A stretch of 64,000 nt of DNA from Budorcas taxicolor. Taxonomy: Eukaryota > Chordata > Mammalia > Artiodactyla > Bovidae. The stretch is from positions 68,198,001-68,262,000 of the forward strand of contig NC_068926.1 of the NCBI RefSeq assembly GCF_023091745.1, in the 5' to 3' direction. Position 1 is the first letter of the stretch. Every line of letters begins with the position of its first letter. The position numbers and the translations under genes were made by a program. The notes beneath the pieces are model-generated. The model worked only from the letters and a program-made list of their open reading frames with translations. It had not been told where the DNA came from and made no database searches. Shown piece by piece: positions 53,375 to 64,000 of the stretch.

Positions 53375-54480
53375 ATTAATTAAATGCTGGAGAGGGTGTG
53401 AGAAAAGGGAACCCTCCTATACTGTTGGTGGGAATGTAAGTTGGTGCAGCCACTATGAAAACCAATATGAAGTTTCCTCAGAAAACTATAAATAGAGTTA
53501 CCATAAAATCCAGAAATCCCACTCCTGGGCATCTATCTGGAAAAGGTGAAAACTCTAATTCAAAAGGACACATGCACCCCAACGTTCAGTGCAGCACTGT
53601 TTACAATAGCCAAGACATGGAAACAATTGAAGTATCCATGGACAGATGAATGGGTAAAGAAGATGTGTTCCATATACACAATGGAATATTACTCAGCTGT
53701 AAAAAAAGAACGATATATTGCCATTTGCAGCTGCAGGAACGCACCTAGAGATTATCATACTACGTAAAATAAGTCAGAGAAAGACAAATATCACATGATA
53801 TCAATTATGTGTGGAATCTTAAAAATTAAATACAAATGAATTTATTTACAAAACAGAAACAGACTCACAGACATAGGAAACAAACTTACAATTACAAAGG
53901 GGAAAGGGGAGAGGGATAAATTAGGAGTTTGGGATTAACAGAAACTCACTACGGTAAACAACAAGGACCTGCTGTATGGCACAAGGAACTATATTCAATA
54001 TCTCGTAATAATCTATTACAAAAAAGAATCTGAAAAAGAAGGGCTTCCCTGATGGCTCAGTGGTAAAGAATCTGCCTGCCAATATAGGAGACATAGGTTT
54101 TATCCCTGATCTGGGAAGATTCCACACACCGTGGAGCCACTAAGCCCAGGTGCCGCAGTTACTGAGCCTGTGCCCTGGGGAACCACAGCGACTGGAGCCC
54201 ATGGGCCCCAGAGCCCTGCTCTACAACAAGAAAATTCACAGCAATGATAAGCCTGCACATCACAACTAGAGGCTAGACCCCACTTGCCACAACTGGAGAA
54301 AAGCCCAAGAAGCAACGAAAACCTAGCACAGCCAGAAATAAACATCCGTACAAAGTTTTAAAAAGAATCTGTGAAGGAATGTAGGTATCGCTTTGCTGTA
54401 CACCTGAAATTAACACAACATTGTAAACCAACCGTCCTTCAGTAAAGGAGGTTTCCGTTGGCATGGTGGAGCCGTGAGAC
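53375..54480 (+). repeat. L1 3' end split by a CHR-type SINE
   Basis: Sense L1 3' text: ACTGTTGGTGGGAATGTAAG, ATGGAAACAATTGAAGTATC and TACACAATGGAATATTACTC, then after the SINE CTTTGCTGTACACCTGAAAT and ACACAACATTGTAAACCAAC. The frames at 53455-53767 are L1 3' remnants, not genes. Confidence 0.88.
54034..54373 (+). repeat. CHR-1-like SINE inside the L1 3' end
   Basis: GGGCTTCCCTGATGGCTCAG starts it and CACAGCCAGAAATAAACATC is near its end. AAAAAGAA lies at both borders as a probable target-site duplication. Confidence 0.85.
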
Positions 54481-54967
54481 AAGTACACGGCTGCCCAGCT
54501 CCGGACTTCCAGTTACGCGAGAAGAATAAGACCTCTATTTGGCTAAGCCATTGTAAGCTGAGCTTTCTGTTATATGGAGCCAAACTGATTCCTAGTTTAT
54601 TCAAGGCCTGAGAGAGCAAGATATGTTAAGCTGGGGAGCTCCAAGTGGTTCGGGGGACTCAAGAAAGGGGGGCTGTAGAGATGACGAGGCTGGAGACATG
54701 TTCAGGGACGGGATCACAAAGGGCCTTTGAAGTCTTGCCTAGGGATTTGGGCTTTATCCTGGAGGCTTTTGTTCCTTAAACCTGGATAATGTATAAATGG
54801 ACTTTTTTTAAAAAAGGAAAACACTTCTTCCTGACCCTCTCCTTGCCACAGTAGTCACTAAGTGCCTTTATTATAATGTAGAGATATAACATTAGGTATA
54901 AGCACCTTATAGAACTATAAAACCACATTTGCAAATAAAAATTACAGTTGTCAACAATCTAATGTGA
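54481..54967. other. Old repeat-like and unassigned sequence
   Basis: GGGATCACAAAGGGCCTTTG and CTAGGGATTTGGGCTTTATC resemble an old mammalian repeat. No gene is seen. Confidence 0.35.
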
Positions 54968-55120
54968 CAGATGATGTTGTTTTTCTTTCTTTTTTTTTTT
55001 TTAATGGCCACAGGGTATGCAGGATCTTAGTTACCCAACCAGGGATTGAACCCATGCCCTCTTGAAGTGTGCAGTCTTAACCATCGGACGGCCAGGGAAA
55101 GTTGCAGATGATGTCGTTTT
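54968..55120 (-). repeat. CHR-type SINE with near-perfect 16-bp target-site duplication
   Basis: The SINE occupies about 54984-55104. CAGATGATGTTGTTTT (54968-54983) and CAGATGATGTCGTTTT (55105-55120) flank it with one mismatch. Confidence 0.9.
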
Positions 55121-55595
55121 GCTGGAACTATATTACCACTCAAAACAAAGAGATGGTGCTGGCTGCAGTGGCTCAGTTCTGCCTCTTTGACTTCTGCCAC
55201 CTATGGAGCCGTGAGTGGCAAACTGGGCTAGAATATTTCATTGTTGATTCTAGAGTTTTCAGAGCTCTATTCCACTCTGTAATGACAACCAGCAATATTC
55301 AAATCTGGGGCTACTTTGGTATTATGCTTCACTTTTGAAGGGAGGTGACATGGAGCAAAGCACCAGCCAATATGTAATGAGTATGTAGCAAAACAGTAAT
55401 CAAGATAACTCTGTTATAAGACACTGAGGTTTAGGGGCTGTTTGTTACTGTAGCATAATGTAACCTATTGGTATTACTGTAATGGAAAGAGATCATCTGG
55501 ATGATACAGAATATGTTTATTTTGCTGCTAAGTCGCTTCAGTTGTTTATTTTAAGTTTATATTATTATAACAGAATAGTAAAGTGGACATAAACA
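55121..55595. other. Old repeat-like sequence
   Basis: GACACTGAGGTTTAGGGGCT and GTTTGTTACTGTAGCATAAT resemble the end of an old LTR-type repeat. No gene is seen. Confidence 0.35.
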
Positions 55596-55597
55596 TG

Positions 55598-55712
55598 GAC
55601 TTCCCTGGCAATGCACTGGTTAAGACTCCACGCTTCCAATGCAGGGGGCACAGTTTCGATCCCTGACTAGGGAACTAAGATGCCGCTTGCTATGTGGCCA
55701 AAAAAAAGAAAA
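55598..55712 (+). repeat. CHR-2-type SINE
   Basis: GGACTTCCCTGGCAATGCAC, CGATCCCTGACTAGGGAACT and CTATGTGGCCAAAAAAAAG. Confidence 0.87.
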
Positions 55713-57367
55713 TAGCCATGGCTAAGTGTGGGGGGAAAAAAGGCCATAAACAAAATATTGTGATTATGTAAGAAAATGTCCTTGTCCTTAGGAGATATAT
55801 TTTGAAGTGTAGAGGAGTAAAATGTTTTCACATCTACAACGTATTTTCAAATAGTTCAGCAAAAGTGAAACAATGATAGAGCCGAAGGTTAACAATTTCA
55901 ATTCTAAATGAAAGCTGTGTAGACGCTTCTTGACACTTTTCTGTGACTTGAGATTTAGAAGGAAAATCATCAGAGACCGCTCCGGGAGCCCCAAGAATAC
56001 ATCATTAGCTCTTGGTTTCAGAAGCTGTAGATCAATTTTGAGAAGGCTGACAGAGAGTCAAGAGGCCAACTTCAAGCTTTCTGTCCCAGAAGCAGGTAAA
56101 GAAATCTTGTTCCATCAGACTCTGATGCCCTCCCCACGTTCCCCTCTTCAACCTCCTGTCTCCTACAAGGTTCCACTCTGATTTTCCTTCCGCCCAGAAA
56201 TTGCTTCCTCCTCTGAAGGCCCGCAGAAAGCTCTCCACATCTTTCTACTGTATGTCAACCCAGCTCCTCATCTACATTGTGTGAACGAAAGAAGGAAGGT
56301 AAGGCTGTGGTCACCAGCCTAGTGCTACTAAGCTCAGCGTCTGGCGCATAGCGCAGTAGGTAGTAAGGTTACCATCGTTGTCATCACCCTTAATTAACGC
56401 TTGGGGTACGTCAGCCAAGTCTCTGCCTTCATATAATTTGCATTCTAAAAAAAAGAAAAAAACTTGTATGAATTTGTCTATGTTTTGTAGCATGTACTAT
56501 ATTGGGTCATTGTTTTTTTTGAGAAAAGTTATTTCTTAGATTATCGGTTCGTGGTATGTGTGCTGAATACAGGGGTCCACGTTTAGGACCTGGCTCTAGT
56601 CCTGCCTTCACCATGAAGTTGCCGTATGTCCTGACGATTCCCTTTCCCTCCGTAGACCTTCGCTTCCTCAACTTCCTCTCTAATCCAATAGGATTTAGGG
56701 TCTTTATTAGAACGTGAAGGGTTTTGATTGAATCAACGACCCCGTAGTGTGCTGTTCTTGTTTCTAGCACTAGGGGGCGATCAGAACATTGGAACGCATT
56801 TTGCTATCATAATTCCGGCTGTTAGATGTAGGGGTTGATGCAGAAAGATGATCGTTTTCTGCTTTAGTTCCCCCACCTCTTCTGAAACCTTAAACCCCCA
56901 AACCCGAATCTTCTACCAGGCTGGCTAGAGACTCAGACCTCCGTGAAGGGGAACAGGGCAAAACTGCCCGTGAATCTTGGATCCATCACTGTTCTCTCTC
57001 TCGTGAATCCTGCATGTGGTTGGAGGGAAGGCAGGTGGGTGATAAAGGCCCTGTCAATGACTAACGGACCACCAGAAGAAGGAGCACTGAGATGTAGACT
57101 GAGATTTCGTTTGGAAGAGAAAACAGTTTGGCAGCACCGTCTCGCTGTGATATCACAATGAGACCAGCATGTGATGGGAAGGTCCATGGGGGCCATGCAT
57201 ACAGAAGGAGAGCCAGGGCCTGAATGCAAGGAGACCCACGATGAAGGCCCAGCTCTTCCAATGGTCAGCATGCTCCAAAGCCATTCAGAGGTAGGAAAGT
57301 GTGTACTCAACTTTGCCCTTGACTTTCAGAACTTTGCTTGGAATTTTCACATCCAGGTACACAATGT
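55713..57367. other. Mostly unassigned intergenic sequence
   Basis: A degraded MIR-like stretch lies near 56560-56720 (CCTGGCTCTAGTCCTGCCTT). The rest shows no repeat or gene I recognise; short frames near 57171-57310 run into the next SINE. Confidence 0.35.
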
Positions 57368-57586
57368 AGGGCTTCCCCTGTGGCTCAGTGGTAAAGAATC
57401 TGCCTGCAATGCAGGAGCTGCAGGTTTGATCCTTGGGTCTGGAAAATCCCCTAGAGGAGGCAACCCACTCCAGTGTTCTTGCCTGGAGAATACTGTGGAC
57501 AGAGCACCCTGGCGGACTACGGCCCATAGGGTGGCAAAGAGTCAGACATGACTGAAACGACTGAGCACGCACGCATGCACACAGTG
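57368..57586 (+). repeat. Bov-tA SINE
   Basis: GGGCTTCCCCTGTGGCTCAG, AGTGTTCTTGCCTGGAGAAT and CAAAGAGTCAGACATGACTG. Confidence 0.92.
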
Positions 57587-57714
57587 TGACTACATTTAGG
57601 CACAGAGATAAGGTTCCTCTAAGGGAATCTGGGATGAATTCGGGCTTCATTCCTGAAAGATAGGTCCATTGTGTGATGTAGCCACCATCCATTTAAAAAT
57701 GGGCTCAAGTCAGC

Positions 57715-57890
57715 GTGTCCTGTTAGTGTTACTGGACTAGAAGTCAGGAGACCTGAGTTCTGTTCCTGGCCCTACCCTTTGTTAACCGAGTGACTAAACA
57801 TCTCAGAACCTCAGTCTCCCCCCAGTACAATGGGGATTATTAGACCTGCTTTACCTATTATGAAGGTCATACCAGACAGGTCACATACCT
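57715..57890 (+). repeat. MIR-type SINE
   Basis: GGACTAGAAGTCAGGAGACC, TCAGAACCTCAGTCTCCCCC and GTACAATGGGGATTATTAGA. Confidence 0.65.
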
Positions 57891-58039
57891 AAAAATACAT
57901 TGCAAAGGGCAAATACTCCATACAACTCCAAGGGAACATGATACGGATTTTTGCAGGGACCTTCTGAGAACATATTTATTTTATGTTCTTCTTTGTACTT
58001 TAACAACATTTAAAAAATTTGTATACAGTATTTAAAGGT

Positions 58040-58265
58040 TACTTTCCATTTACATTTATTATAAAATTTTGACTATATTCCTTCTGTTGTACAATACCAC
58101 CTTATAATCTGTCTTCCATCCAGTAGTTTGTATCTGTCTCCCCCTCCCCCACCCATATACTGCCCCTCTCTGCTTCCCTCCCCTCTCTAGCTTTTTTTCC
58201 CTGTATCTGTGAGTCTGCTTTTTTTTTTTCATATTCACTAGTTTGTTGTAGTTTTTAGATTCCAC
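58040..58265 (-). repeat. L1 3' UTR fragment
   Basis: Antisense L1 3' text: TTCCTTCTGTTGTACAATAC, CTGTATCTGTGAGTCTGCTT and TAGTTTTTAGATTCCACACG. Confidence 0.7.
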
Positions 58266-58329
58266 ACGTTAGTGGCTCCAGAAATAAAATCTCCCCCAAA
58301 CACAATATCCCCTCTGTGAGCTCTCCCAC

Positions 58330-59095
58330 ACATGAACCCTATCCCAAACCTGATGTCTATTCTTCCTCTGGATTTCTTTACATTGCATCTATATGTATGC
58401 CCTACCAAAAAGTAGTACTGTTCTGCATGTTTGTACAACTTATTTAAAAGAAATCATGCAGTGTGTCGTTACCTTTTTACTTAGCATTTATAAAACAACC
58501 AAGTTGAGGCATGTAGCTTAGTTCATTCACTTCCCCTGCTCTATGCTGTTTCATGGTAAATGAACAATATCTATCCATTCTTCTCATCATAGTCATTTTC
58601 TCCCCAATTTTTTTTTTTTTTGCTATTACAAACAATTGCTCTCTGAACATTTGGACTCACCTCCTTGTATGCATAAGCAAGACTTTTTTTGCAAATATAT
58701 ACATGTAGGCATGTGATTGAGGGTCCCTGACCTACCTGAGCCCCCTGTGGCGGAAGCACACAGTCTTACCACTGGACCACCAGGAAAGCCCTTATTGGAT
58801 GCTTATCTTTATCCTGTTTGTTCATAGATGCTCTTTAGGTCTTCCCGATGCTGATCTTTATTGATGACATGTTGTGAAAATCTTCCCATCTGTGGTTCGT
58901 GTCTTCCTTTTTTAATAGTGTCTTTTGTTGAACAGAAGATTAAAGTTTAATTTGTCTCTCTTTTCCTTTATGGTGTGACTTGTTTAAGATATCTTTCCCT
59001 ACTCCAAAGTCAAAACAATGTTTGCCTTTTGAAGTTTTGCTTTTCAAGTTGAGCAATTTAATCTCCTTGAGATGGATTTGGGGGGACATGGTGGT
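58330..59095 (-). repeat. Old L1 sequence with a CHR-type SINE inside
   Basis: TATTTAAAAGAAATCATGCA, CAAACAATTGCTCTCTGAAC and CTTTATGGTGTGACTTGTTT fit old antisense L1. A short SINE interrupts it. Confidence 0.45.
58700..58792 (-). repeat. Truncated CHR-type SINE
   Basis: GGGTCCCTGACCTACCTGAG to CACTGGACCACCAGGAAAGC. Confidence 0.75.
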
Positions 59096-59169
59096 ACAGG
59101 GATTTCCTCCCCTCTTTTCTCTCTGGATAACAGGTTGTCTGTTCACCAGATGTTCAATAATCAATGACA

Positions 59170-59400
59170 ATCAGCTAATGTCATTCCCCTACTTAAAACC
59201 CTCCATAACTGTCCACGCCACGAGAAGAGGCCCCAGATTCCTTGTTTGAGTCTGCAAGGTCATTCATGAGCTCTGCCTCAAAGTTCCTGCCCTTGCCTCT
59301 CAGCATTCTGTGCTCCAGGACATGGAGCAGGCTCTGGATTACTTTGGACATTCACTGGTTTTGTTCTTACTACCCAGCAAGTCCATATTCTTCTGGTCTC
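59170..59400 (+). repeat. L2 LINE fragment
   Basis: TACTTAAAACCCTCCATAAC, GTCTGCAAGGTCATTCATGA and TCTGTGCTCCAGGACATGGA resemble the L2 coding 3' region. Confidence 0.55.
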
Positions 59401-59404
59401 AGTT

Positions 59405-60020
59405 AATACTAGTTGTAGTAGGTTGGATGGTACTCTCCCCCAAAAAGTACATCTACCCAGGATCTGTAAGTATGGTCTTGTTTGGAAAAAGGGTCTTTGG
59501 GAGTATAATTAAAGATCTCAAGATGAGGTCATTCTGAATTATCTGAAGTGAAGTATCAGTCGCTCAATTGTGTCCAACTCTTTTCACCTCCATGGACTGT
59601 AGCCCACAGGCTCTGCTGTCCCTGGAATTTTCCAGGTAAGAATACTGGAATGGGTAAGCCATTCCCTTCTTCAGGGGATTTTCCTGATCCAGGGATTGAA
59701 CCTGGGTCTCCTGCATTTCAGGTAGATTCTTTGCTGTCTGAGCCACCAGGATTACCTGCGGGACCCTAAATCTAATGGCAGATTCCTTCTAAGAGACAGA
59801 AGATGAAAAGACAGAGAGGAAGGCGATGTGAAAACGGAAACAGGGCCGGAGTGAAGCGGCCACAAGCCAGGGAACTTGGGCAGACACCAGAGCCTGGTGA
59901 GCTGGGGAAGCATACTTCCCCGAGAGTCTTTGGAGGGCACGTGGTCCTGGGAACACGTCAGTTTCAGACGTCTGACCTCCAGAACCAGGAGAGACTATAT
60001 TTCTTTTGTGATGAGCCCCC
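59405..60020 (+). repeat. Old mammalian interspersed repeat split by a Bov-tA
   Basis: TTGGATGGTACTCTCCCCCA and AAAGATCTCAAGATGAGGTC at the left, GACCCTAAATCTAATGGCAG and GCCACAAGCCAGGGAACTTG at the right read as one element. Family not named. Confidence 0.55.
59548..59752 (-). repeat. Bov-tA SINE
   Basis: Antisense Bov-tA: TCGCTCAATTGTGTCCAACT, TTTTCCAGGTAAGAATACTG and TTTGCTGTCTGAGCCACCAG. GAATTATCTG and GGATTACCTG at its borders are a probable target-site duplication. Confidence 0.92.
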
Positions 60021-60879
60021 TGAGTATGTGGAAATTTGTTCAGGCAGCCCTAGGAGATTCATACGGATGGGAAGCTGGACTTAGGGAGAACCAGAGAAGC
60101 TGATGGACGGGGAGCCCAGACTGGGGGACTGGAGAGGTGGGCAGTGGGATGCAGCCTGTCTGAAACTCCCAACCAGGAGGCAAGTCCACTCCCTCATGTC
60201 TAGGAAGGGGGATGATGACCATAGAGAGGGCGTAAGCGACAGGGCCACGGTGAAAGGACCCTTGACTCCCAATAAAATGGATGAATCCACTCCAGACCCC
60301 TTGCGATACCTCATCTACAAAGGAGAGAGGCAGCAGGGATCCCTGGGAGGCCCAGGGAGCCCCGAGCAGTGAGGCAGTGGATATCTGAGCCACGGCAGCA
60401 GCTGGAGAGCCTCAGACGGGTCTCAAAGAGAGACTAAGGGCTAAGCAGTGTGTGGCCAACAGCAGGATGGGTAAGGTGTAACCCCAGCCCTGCAGCGGTG
60501 CAGGGGTGCATGCCCGCAGGCTAAAGGGCAGTTCCAGGACGGGGACAGTGGGTGGCTTCCTGTGTCTCTGAGCTTCTTTGATCCCTGGGCCACTTGGGTG
60601 GAAACAGAGCCTAGGGCACCGACAGGGTCATGTCTGTTTAAACAGAACTAAACACTGGAGGTAAATCATTAACTCACTGAAGAAACAAACAGGGGTGTCA
60701 GCCACCCTAGAGTCGCCTGGACATGAAGACGTCCCGCTTATCAGGGGAGTCTGCCACTCAAGGGTCCCACAGCCTGTTGCGAGCGTTGGCTGAGCATCTT
60801 CTCCACCAAGGAGACCCAGAGCGGGTGCTGTGTGGACTGAGGCACGGACAGTCAGCTGGCCGTCGGCTCAGAGCTGGGG
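60021..60879. other. Unassigned intergenic sequence
   Basis: GC-richer than most of the interval, with several short open frames but no recognised protein or repeat. Confidence 0.35.
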
Positions 60880-60882
60880 CGC

Positions 60883-61122
60883 CAGAGCTCACGGCCACTG
60901 CGGGCACGCGCATCACAGGGCCCTCCGCTCACGGCCACCGAGGGCACCCATGGCCCACCACGGGGCCCTCCGCTCACGGCCACCACGGGCGCCCATGGCC
61001 CACCACGGGGCCCTCTGCTCACGGCCACCACGGGCGCCCACGCGCCACCACAGGGCCCTCCGCGCACAGCCACCACAGGCGTGTGCCCACGCGCCACCAC
61101 AGGGCCCTCCGCGAGTCATCAT
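60883..61122. repeat. 45-bp GC-rich minisatellite, about five copies
   Basis: GGGCCCTC starts at 60918, 60963, 61008, 61053 and 61102, giving periods of 45, 45, 45 and 49 bases. A degenerate unit precedes the first. Units contain CTCACGGCCACCACGGGCGC. Because 45 is a multiple of three, frames stay open through the array; one plus frame gives repeats of GPSAHGHHGRPWPTT. Confidence 0.93.
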
Positions 61123-61265
61123 GTTCTCATCTAACGCTCACGCCGACTCTCTGAGGCAGTGAGCCCACCCACATCCCGCAGACCAGGAGACCCAAGTCCA
61201 GAGAGGGAGAGAACTTGGCCTGGCCACACAGCTTGTCAGTGATGGGGAAACAGCTGGCTCTAGCC
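61110..61265 (-). repeat. MIR SINE
   Basis: Antisense MIR: CATCTAACGCTCACGCCGAC, GAGACCCAAGTCCAGAGAGG and GGCCACACAGCTTGTCAGTG. Confidence 0.6.
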
Positions 61266-61469
61266 AAAAGGGGAATGAATTCAGGTTCAGGGTATGTTTA
61301 GGAGCCTAAGAACAGTAAGCAGAGCTGGGCCTCTTAACAGACAGGAGCCGTGACCAGCAAAGCCTTTAGGAAGCCACTGTCCTCTTCTCTCTCTTTTTCC
61401 GAGATTACATAATCTCCCAACTGTATTTCTAATTGAGTATTAATGTTATTCCTCCCTCTATTTGGGGGT

Positions 61470-61670
61470 TAAGAGCAAGAGTGAGGGCATCAGAGTTGGG
61501 TCCAGTCCTGGTTTCACCGTTTATTACCTCTGCGACCTCAGGCAGGCACGCCACTCCCTCGCCGCTAAGTGGGGATGCTGTGGTTCCCACGGAGCGATCA
61601 AAGGTGATAACACGTGCAAAGTCCTTGGCACAAAGCCTGGCACGTAACAAATGCTTAGCAAACAGAAGAT
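61470..61670 (+). repeat. MIR SINE
   Basis: GTTTCACCGTTTATTACCTC, TGCGACCTCAGGCAGGCACG and CTGGCACGTAACAAATGCTT. Confidence 0.75.
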
Positions 61671-61799
61671 GTTGTTACCATCTCACATGGTAGGAAGCAG
61701 TCTCCCCAGCCCTCCCAGATCCAACACTGCCCGTGAGCTCACTAACACCTTGTCCTGACTTCAGCCAGGGAACCAACTATTACAAGGGAGGGTGGTGAT

Positions 61800-62024
61800 G
61801 ATGGTTTAGTCACCAAGTCGTGTCCAGGTCTTTTGTGACCCCATGGACTGTAGCCTGCCAGTCCTATGTAGATGGAATTCTCCAGGCAAGAATACTGGAA
61901 TGGGTTGCCATGCCCTCCTCCAGGGGATCTTCCCAACCCAGGCATTGAACTTGGGTCTCCTGCACTGCAGGTGGTCTCCTGCATTGCAGGTGGATTCTTC
62001 ACTGAGTGAGTCACCAGGGAAGCC
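61800..62024 (-). repeat. Bov-tA SINE with internal 19-bp duplication
   Basis: Antisense Bov-tA (TTCTCCAGGCAAGAATACTG, GATCTTCCCAACCCAGGCAT). GTCTCCTGCACTGCAGGTG at 61955-61973 is repeated with one change at 61974-61992, inside the tRNA-like head. Confidence 0.92.
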
Positions 62025-62535
62025 CACAAGAGAGGGTGGTTTTGTTCAAACACAGTCTCAAGTGAGCGGAGATGAGAAGCTGAGCAGCCTAGGCACAAGG
62101 TTTCTGTGACAGACATTTCAACTGAAAGGTCTTGTGATCAGAAAACTGGGTGATCAACCTTTCCAGACTCTTCCATGATGAATGCTTTGAGTGTAGATGG
62201 AGGCCAACCTGCACAAGAGAGTAGCTGGCTGGCTGGATGCCAGTAGCTTACAGGTGGATGCTGACCGATAGGCTGTGGAACGTGCAGGAGAGGCAGGAAG
62301 GATGATCTGAATGTCAAGACTTAATATTGGCATAGAATGAAGAGCCATTCATTCATTTTAGCAAATCTTTATCATGCGTCAACTGTACATAAAGCATTTT
62401 GGCAGGAATCACCGGCTAAGTGAAAGGTGTAGTCGTTGTCCTCAAGGAGTCAAACGGTCCAGTAGAAGGGAACAGTAGGAGGAAATGGACGAATGTTGTC
62501 AATGTGATGGAAACTCTAAAGGGATCTGCTTTCAG
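62025..62535. other. Unassigned intergenic sequence
   Basis: No recognised gene or repeat. Confidence 0.35.
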
Positions 62536-64000
62536 TTCAGTTCGGTCGCTCAGTCGTGTCCAACTCTTTGCGACCCCATGGACTGCAGCACGCCAGGCCT
62601 CCCCATCCATCACCAACTCCTGGAGTTTAGCCAAACTCATGTCCATTGAGTCGGTGATGCCATCCAGCCATCTCATCCTCTGTCATCCCCTTCTCCTCCT
62701 GCCCTCAATCTTTCCCAGCATCAGGGTCTTTTCAAATAAGTCAGCTCTTCACATCAGTTGGCCAAAGTATTGGAGTTTCAGCTTCAACATCAGACCTTCC
62801 AGTGAACACCCAGGGTTGATCTCCTTCAGAATGGACTGGTTGGATCGCCTTGCAGTCCAAGGGACTCTCAATCGTCTTCTCCAACCACAGTTCAAAAGCA
62901 TCAATTCTTCGGCACTCAGCTTTCTTTATAATCCAACTCTCACATCCATACATGACCACTGAAAAAACCATAGCCTTGACTAGACAGACCTTTGTTGACA
63001 AAGTAATATCTCTGCTTTTTAATATGCTGTCTAAGTTGGTCATAACTTTCCTTCCAAGGAGTAAGCGTTTTTTAATTTCATGGCTGCAGTCACCATCTGC
63101 AGTGATTTTGGAGCCCCAAAAAATAAAGTCTGACACTGTTTCCCCATCTATTTCCCATGAAGTGATGGGACCAGATGCCATGATCTTCATTTTCTGAATG
63201 TTGAGCTTTAAGCCAACTTTTTCACTCTCCACTTTCACCTTCATCAAGAGGCTCTTTAGTTCCTCTTCACTTTCTGCCATAAGAGTGGTGTCATCTGCAT
63301 ATCTGAGGTTATTGATGTTTCTTCCGGCAATCTTGACTCCAGCTTGTGCTTCCTCCAGCCCAGTGTTTCTCATGATGTACTCTGCATAGAAGTTAAATAA
63401 GCAGGGTGACAATATACAGCCTTGACGTACTTCTTTTCCTATGTGGAACCAGTCTTGTTCCATGTCCAGTTCTAACTGTTGCTTCCTTACCTGCACACAG
63501 GTTTCTCAAGAGGCAGGTCGGGTGGTCTGGTATTCCATCTCATTCAGAATTTTCCACAGTTTATTGTGATCCACACAGTCAAAGGCTTTGGCATAGTCAA
63601 TGAAGCAGAAATAGATGTTTTTCTGGAACTCTTGCTTTTTGGACGATCCAGCGGATGTTGGCAATTTGATCTCTGGTTCCTCTGCCTTTTCTAAAACTAG
63701 CTTGAACATTTGGAAGTTCATGGTTCACATATTGCTGAAGCCTGGCTTGGAGGATTTTGAGCATTACTTTACTAGTGTGTGAGATGAGTGCAATTGTGCG
63801 GTAGTTTGAGGATTCTTTGGCATTGCCTTTCTTTGAGATTGGAATGAAAACTGACCTTTTCCAGTCCTGTGGCCACTGCTGAGTTTTCCAAATTTGCTGG
63901 CATATTGAGTGCAGCACTTTGACAGCATCATCTTCCAGGATTTGAAATAGCTCAACTGGAATTCCATCACCTCCACTAGCTTTGTTCATAGTGATGCTTC
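62536..64000 (-). repeat. BovB LINE, large reverse-transcriptase relic, cut by the window edge
   Basis: The 3' end lies near 62536 (plus-strand CGGTCGCTCAGTCGTGTCCA). Reading leftward from 64000 the minus strand encodes NKASGGDGIPVELFQI and PISKKGNAKESSNYRTIAL. Next come RT motif A (FIDYAKAFDCVDH), motif B (GKEVRQGCILSPCLFNFYAE) and catalytic YADD at 63290-63301, then the C-terminal domain. The pieces lie in separate frames (63989-63597, 63721-63506, 63496-62741), so at least two breaks inactivate it. Confidence 0.94.

Noticed and set aside
60723..61162. 143- and 110-residue frames as genes
   Set aside because: They are explained by a 45-bp minisatellite whose period is a multiple of three; no start context or homology supports coding.
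1..64000. CRISPR arrays, operons, prophage or bacterial features
   Set aside because: The window is mammalian nuclear DNA: spliced genes, CpG islands and ruminant SINEs. The repeats are dispersed or tandem, not spaced direct repeats.

Overview
The window is nuclear DNA of a ruminant, very probably cattle or a close bovid. The evidence is the repeats: BovB (RTE) LINE fragments, Bov-tA and BovA2 SINEs that share BovB-derived 3' sequence, and cetartiodactyl CHR-type tRNA-derived SINEs. Beneath these lie older mammalian MIR, L1, L2 and DNA-transposon fossils. Two protein-coding genes are recognised, CCDC117 and XBP1. They are neighbours in the same arrangement on human chromosome 22q12, so the block is conserved. 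Family names and human comparisons come from memory; no database search was made.

Layout. 1-11,600: repeat-rich intergenic DNA (MIR, BovB, Bov-tA, CHR-2, and a minus-strand L1 riddled with later SINEs). 11,620-22,620: CCDC117 on the plus strand, with a CpG-island promoter and five coding exons (279 codons) that join cleanly with GT-AG junctions, followed by a long 3' UTR. 22,620-25,150: the short gap between two convergent genes. 25,150-30,230: XBP1 on the minus strand, five exons, with the 26-nt IRE1-excised intron inside exon 4; unspliced and spliced reading frames give 261 and 376 residues. A CpG-island promoter with a perfect ER stress response element follows. 30,430-64,000: a gene-poor interval of SINEs, L1 and BovB relics, a 45-bp minisatellite, and a large minus-strand BovB reverse-transcriptase relic running off the right edge.

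How the genes may work together. XBP1 encodes the IRE1-dependent transcription factor of the unfolded protein response. Its promoter holds CCAAT-N9-CCACG, the classical ATF6/NF-Y element. The CCDC117 promoter holds a perfect TGACGTGG, the core recognised by XBP1s and ATF6, about 117 bp upstream of its start codon. This suggests that XBP1 may regulate its convergent neighbour. The same promoter has two tandem matches to the ZNF143/THAP11 (SBS) motif. The ruminant unspliced XBP1 protein also shows four substitutions inside the translational-arrest peptide relative to the human protein as I remember it.

I found no convincing new gene system. The points most worth checking are the CCDC117 UPRE, the altered arrest peptide, the minisatellite whose 45-bp period keeps several frames open, and one unexplained ORF near 52.7-53.2 kb.
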